The notes under the pieces were generated by a model. That model did not search any database. It was given only the letters and a program-made list of their open reading frames with translations, and was not told the DNA's origin. Of a DNA stretch of 64,000 nucleotides, positions 59,561 to 64,000 are shown piece by piece. Numbering within the stretch: position 1 is the first letter of the stretch; the number at the start of each line of letters is the position of its first letter. This stretch comes from Ctenosaura bakeri. Its lineage: Eukaryota > Chordata > Lepidosauria > Squamata > Iguanidae. The stretch spans positions 124,001 to 188,000 of the forward strand of contig CAOLHI010000609.1 of assembly GCA_948474755.1 (NCBI GenBank). The letters run 5' to 3'. The position numbers and the translations under genes are program-made.

Positions 59561-60796
59561 TTATCTGAGTCTGACCTCCTACAGCCACTGCATGGTCAGT
59601 CAGGATGGAGGGGCAGGAAATAGATAAATCTAGACAGGAACATGGTTCTCAACTGTATTCATAGACTAGGGAAAAAAGAGGGGGGAGAAGAATTCTTGTC
59701 ATTGGGATTCTGGATGCTTGAGAAGCCCCTCTCATGTTTTGGTTTTGTTTGAATTTTCTCATATCTTCAAACATTCTTCCTTCCCACCATTTCACTTTGG
59801 AAGAATTCACTTTCACCTGATAGTAAATTTCTATTTTAAGATTTACTTATAGGGATAGAAAATAATTTGTTTGGTTTAAAACTGTCAATGAAAATATTCA
59901 TTTTGCTCTTCCTAAGACCTATTGTAAAATGAAGTGTAGTACCTGAAGTCCATGCATTTTTCGGGTCTGCAAGTTTATTTTGGAGAAATGAAATACACAT
60001 CAAACTGTGTGTACACTGTAAAGATTTGAATAGCAAGATGTTCGTACCATTAAAAAATATATATAGAAACAAGCTAATCACAAGTCAAATTGCATAAAAA
60101 TACATACGTTTTAATACAGACAAATATTTGTACACATACACTTGATAGAACTAAAAATAAAGTTCCACAAGCTGACAGGAACCAAGGACAGTGTGCAGGT
60201 GGTATTTAAGGAAATGGAGTTAGAGACCAAGACATTTCCATGTTCCTACATATCTTGTGAATATCCAAATGCCAGGATGCAGAAGACTGGACCCACAAAC
60301 AAGATTTGGTGTAATCAGGGAAAGAAAGTTATCACAAAATGGTTAATAAGTTTAGTTTATCATTACTAAGATGAAAAGAACTTGTGCTGTTGCATTTATG
60401 TTAGAAAGAGAGGAAAAAATTAACTATCAAATTCATGTTAAATTAAAATTAAAATTTAAGTGAAATGCCTGTACAAAATTCTTGCAAGAATGAAGCTAAA
60501 AAGTGTCATGCTTTATCCCTCATACCCACCTTCTACTTGTTCCTGTTTTGAGTTTTGTGTTTGGAAAAGAAGGAATTAGCTGCACATTAAAAAGAAAAAC
60601 AATAACAACACCTATCCCATCAAATACCTTTTCTTGATTTCCCTTCTCTGTCAGCTATAATCTCATCTCTCTAGCCCTTTCTTTATCTTACTGAATCCCA
60701 TATGGATCAAAGAAAAATTCCCAGGGTCAAGATCTGTAGAATACAGTTTCCTGGGACCGTATGAGAAACCTTTATGTGAGGTTTGAAGTAGACTAA

Positions 60797-60942
60797 GGCC
60801 ATTTCCACACTAGACTGTTATAGTGCTATTATTCCACTTTCAACATGCTATGGAAGCCCGCCACCCGACTGCAAACCCCAGGATTCCATAGGATGTTGAA
60901 AGTGGAATAATAGCACTTTAACAGTCTAGTGAGGAATTGGCC
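60797..60942 (+). mobile_element. Foldback MITE, short form, TSD TAA
   Basis: This 146-bp family member has a shortened loop. It runs from GGCCATTTCCACACTAGACT to CTAGTGAGGAATTGGCC, with TAA duplicated at 60794-60796 and 60943-60945. Confidence 0.8.
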
Positions 60943-61840
60943 TAACAGAGGTCCATGTGGATGCAAAGAAGACCAAGCTGTCCTTACTATTTATTCTTTT
61001 AATATCTTTTAACCTTTGAAGTAACTACATTATTGTTGTCTACTCAGGAACTAATATAAATAGTTTGGATCTTGCGAGATAAACATTGTAATTTTTCAAA
61101 CCTGAGGTACTGACAGAAAGAAAAGAAAGATTTTGTAAGTTCTAGAGCTGGGTTTGGGATAAAAACTGACTGGATAATTTAAAAAAAAAGTTGGGTGCTG
61201 TCACTGTCCATCAATAACTTAATAACTAAGTTTCAGCTGAAGTTAAGTATGTTAAGAATACATTTAAGTTGCTATTTTTGTTAGAAAGTTTCCAACTTAA
61301 TTGATAATTCATTATAACTAGTTAGTTCCTATCTCTGGGCAGAATAATGTAATCTCACAGGACTTTGTGTTGTCATCCCAAATTGTGGCAGCTCCTATTT
61401 CCCCTGAAAGATATACCACATTAATTCAATATGCAGAATATTTCTTGGGGGGAAGCTTGATAAAAGCAGCTTTGCTTTCACCATCACAGATAGGAAAAGA
61501 AATAGACAGTAGATGACAAGGGAAGGATCATAATGTCTTGAGCACTGTTCCATGTTAGAAAAGAAGGGTATGATTCCAACAAACAAGACTAAACAAATAG
61601 GTTTTTAACAAATGAATTAAGCAAATTTAAATTCAATTAATAACAGAGAAAAAAGTTGTTAGTGATGAAAGCAAACAGAATAATAAAACAAACACAGTCT
61701 TGTCCCCACTAAGAAATAGCAGAGTTCCTGTTTGTCAAACATAATCTCTTAAATGCATTATATCCTACATTCAAAGAAATGTCTGAAATGTGTGTTCATT
61801 TGTTAAAATCATGACCACCATTATCTTGCCTATATAGGAA

Positions 61841-62034
61841 GTCGTGGAATATGCTGCCTCGGAGTGTGATGGAGTCTCTTTCTTTGGTTTTTAAGCAGAG
61901 GCTGGTTTTTAAGTTTTTAACCAGAGGCTGGATGGCCATCTGTTGGGAGTGCTTTGATGTGTGTTCCTGCATGGCAGGGGGTTGGACTCGATGTCCCCTG
62001 GGGTCTCTTCCAACTCTATGATTCTATGATTCTA
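61841..62034 (+). mobile_element. CR1 LINE 3' end
   Basis: GTCGTGGAATATGCTGCCTC, GGATGGCCATCTGTTGGGAG, GCAGGGGGTTGGACTCGATG and the ATGATTCTATGATTCT tail are present. A small internal duplication of the GTTTTTAAGCAGAGGCTGG segment is seen at about 61886-61931. Confidence 0.85.
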
Positions 62035-62090
62035 AGTAGACATTTTGGAACCTGATTCCATAATCAGACTCATTTCTTAATCCGCTATAT

Positions 62091-62469
62091 CAGTGACTCT
62101 TAACCTGGGGTCCATGGACCCCGGGGGCTGCAGTGTCCTCACAGGAGGTCCATGAAGCCTCAAGTGCTGCCCAGCCTCTCTTCTCCCCACCTTATAGAAA
62201 CAAAGGCAAAAGCAAGCAGGTTGGCTTGGGCCTGCACACCTGTTGTAAGTTGGCAGGAAGAAGCAGGGTAAAAGTCCTCTCTCCCACTCCAGTGCCTCTG
62301 AAGGAAGTATGCATTTCCTTATTTCTCCTTTCTCTCCCAATTTGAAGACCTCTGATGAGCAATTTTAACTAAATATTTAATGCACTTCTGGGTTTTAAAT
62401 CTTGGGGATCTGCAGCAGCAAAAGATATTTAAAGGGGGCCCTTGGTAAAGGAAAGTTTAAGAACCACTG
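62091..62469 (+). mobile_element. hAT-like non-autonomous element
   Basis: This 379-bp segment starts CAGTGACTCTTAACCTGGGG and ends GTTTAAGAACCACTG, an inverted-repeat pair of CAGTGnTTCTTAA type. Flanks CGCTATAT and CTGTATGC match at half of eight bases. Confidence 0.6.
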
Positions 62470-62883
62470 CTGTATGCCACAGAGCCTTATAAATCTCAAC
62501 TAGAATGTGGGCAAGCTCTGAGAAAGTAACCCTTTCCAAATACTGTTCTGTTCAATTACGTTAAAACTTCTTTGTATTATTAGAATGGAGTATGAAAGGA
62601 TGTTGGCTTGAAATAATGAAAGTTTACAAAGTTTACAAAGCAAATTGTCATAACCATATTGCCCTGGTGTAATCTTCATATCCCATGTCTGGGGTATGAA
62701 CCAATCACATTTATCATCAATTTTCCATTTATATGTCATCATTTTCTTTCACATTTTCTTAACAACATGGAGGAAAGTACTTACATTTACTGACTTAAAG
62801 TGCTTTGTATTTCATTTAGAGAGCCATTCTTCCAGGAAAAGAAAATATATGGAAGAGATCCACCTAAGCCTGAGGACATCTAA

Positions 62884-63072
62884 GGTTTCTTTCACACTGC
62901 ACTATTATAGCACTTTGATATCATGACATGGAATCCTAGAATTTGTAGTTCTACAAAGTATTTGGAGTTTTCATTGAGAGTGTTCTAGTACCCCTCCAAA
63001 CTACAATTTCCAAGTTTCCTTGGCAGTTAAAGTAGTATCAAAGTGCTACAATTGTGTAGTGTGGTAGAAACC
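62884..63072 (+). mobile_element. Diverged foldback element
   Basis: This 189-bp element runs from GGTTTCTTTCACACTGCACT to GTGTAGTGTGGTAGAAACC. It has the same plan as the GGCC foldback family (TATAGCACTTTGAT arm, GGAATCCTAGAATTTGTAG) but different outer bases. The 3-bp flanks are TAA and ATA. Confidence 0.65.
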
Positions 63073-63229
63073 ATAATCCCATTGATTTCAGTAATAAAAA
63101 TAGATGCATTCTTAACTCCCTTCCTTGGATATAAAAAAAAAGATGAAAAAGCTGAGATCTTCCATCACCGATATAGCATAGTGACGATAGGCTTCCATCA
63201 CTGTAGTTACATCTGACACACACAACCCC

Positions 63230-63620
63230 AACACACATCTACATGTGCAGCCCAGCAACATTTCTAACATTTTCCAACTAAGGCATTTCTGAAGCATTGG
63301 AGATGAGGATGCTGGGAAATAACATCTACAGAACTCTCCTGATCACAGGACGTAACAGGAACAGGCAGCTGAAGATAATCTTTGGGGGTCTTGCAATTAT
63401 TACTTTCTTAAGATGCTCTTTGCTACAAACATCATTTCCCAGGGCCCCAATCTCCAATAACATGGAAACACTTTGGCTGGAGTGCCATCAGACTGCAAAT
63501 GTAGTTTTGTGGGGCCTGTTTGGTTGCTATGAACATAAACATGAATCACCATTGTTAATGAGATTGTAAGTATAGCTTTTGAGCTTGTAACCACTAATGC
63601 TAGCCAAGTTTGTCTGGACT
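63230..63620. repeat. Unclassified interspersed repeat, copy B
   Basis: Diverged copy of 31490-31990 in the same orientation, with shared blocks in the same order: GGAACAGGCAGCTGAAGA, GGGGGTCTTGCAATTA, GGCTGGAGTGCCATCAGAC and GAGCTTGTAACCACTAATGC. Confidence 0.45.
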
Positions 63621-64000
63621 CTTCTCACTGTTTTTAGGTACACCAATATATAATAAATGAGGGATACAAATGTTATAACTAAGCAATCCACATTTCATCT
63701 CTTTGTCTACAAAACATTGTCTTGCATTAGTCACTGTTGATTTTTTATGCGATAATTCTGTTCTTCAGTCCAGATCTTCAATATTTCAGGTCATTTGCTA
63801 GTATCATGCCCCTGAATTAATCTTCTGCATTTAAATGTCCATTGTGTTCTCGAGTGACCTTCTCGCCACCCTCCCAAATCATGCTGCAATCTGGATCAAT
63901 TTTTATGGTATTCTTCACAGACACCCAGACACAGATACACACACCCTCGAGACAGAAATGATGTTGCTCATATTCTTGGAAAGAACTCCATGTACCAGTT

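Larger units (their letters stand above)
24249..64000 (+). other. CDH8 intron, 5' part (at least 39.7 kb)
   Basis: This intron starts with donor GTAAGT and continues past the window end. It holds most of the transposons: nested DNA elements (24520-25381), the CR1/SINE/foldback nest (27290-28578), CR1 (33554-34172), the gypsy element (35872-41096), a pogo-like copy (41450-41926), the LINE nested in CR1 (46094-48570), MIR-like SINEs (54684-55175), a degenerate tandem block (58190-58790), a foldback element (60797) and a CR1 tail (61841-62034). Stretches with nothing recognised: 25390-27280, 28590-31480, 32000-32690, 34800-35860, 42010-42450, 43110-46020 (possible regulatory block near 43480-43740), 48600-50460, 50810-52680, 53640-53970, 55180-58180 and 59560-60790. 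Confidence 0.75.

Overview
This window is vertebrate nuclear DNA, most likely from a squamate reptile (lizard or snake). The evidence is AT-rich intronic sequence, many CR1 fragments with the ATTCTATG-type 3' tail, tRNA-headed SINEs with squamate-style bodies, short foldback DNA elements, and a Ty3/gypsy element of the Tf1/sushi type. There are no bacterial-style operons, rRNAs, functional tRNA genes or CRISPR arrays.

Only one cellular gene is visible: a type II classical cadherin on the + strand, best matched to CDH8 from remembered family sequence. Three coding exons are present (8026-8213, 11558-11811, 24112-24248). They are 188, 254 and 137 bp long, have consensus AG/GT borders and compatible phases, and encode most of ectodomain EC3 and the first part of EC4. 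The rest is intron: the end of an upstream intron (1-8025), two complete introns of 3.3 and 12.3 kb, and at least 39.7 kb of the next. The exon that should follow (rest of EC4, with a DxNDN linker) was not found before the window ends.

The introns are filled with transposon layers. At 35872-41096 lies a complete-looking Ty3/gypsy LTR retrotransposon on the - strand, with a 5-bp target duplication and 305-bp LTRs that differ only by two one-base indels. Gag, protease, reverse transcriptase and RNase H lie in one 1149-codon frame. A 13-nt perfect complementarity between its primer site and the inside of its LTR indicates self-priming. Two further one-base shifts break the integrase part, both in or beside homopolymer runs.

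At 46972-48382 a 5'-truncated non-LTR element (YADD reverse transcriptase, CTTGAT-repeat tail, perfect 11-bp target duplication) sits inside an older CR1. At 3692-4590 a TA-flanked pogo/Tigger-like element sits inside CR1; a related inverted copy lies at 41450-41926. At 27290-28578 a foldback element sits in a SINE, which sits in CR1. Six or more foldback elements with GGCC-type ends carry 3-bp target duplications (four of them exact), and two longer relatives of about 400 bp (1867-2264, 24520-25381) share the ends, the second carrying a nested 457-bp GC-rich element.

The remaining intron is mostly AT-rich unique sequence. A few low-repeat stretches could be conserved regulatory elements, notably 18190-18460, which contains a perfect RFX X-box. 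No new cellular gene system was found; the most notable object is the recent self-priming gypsy element.
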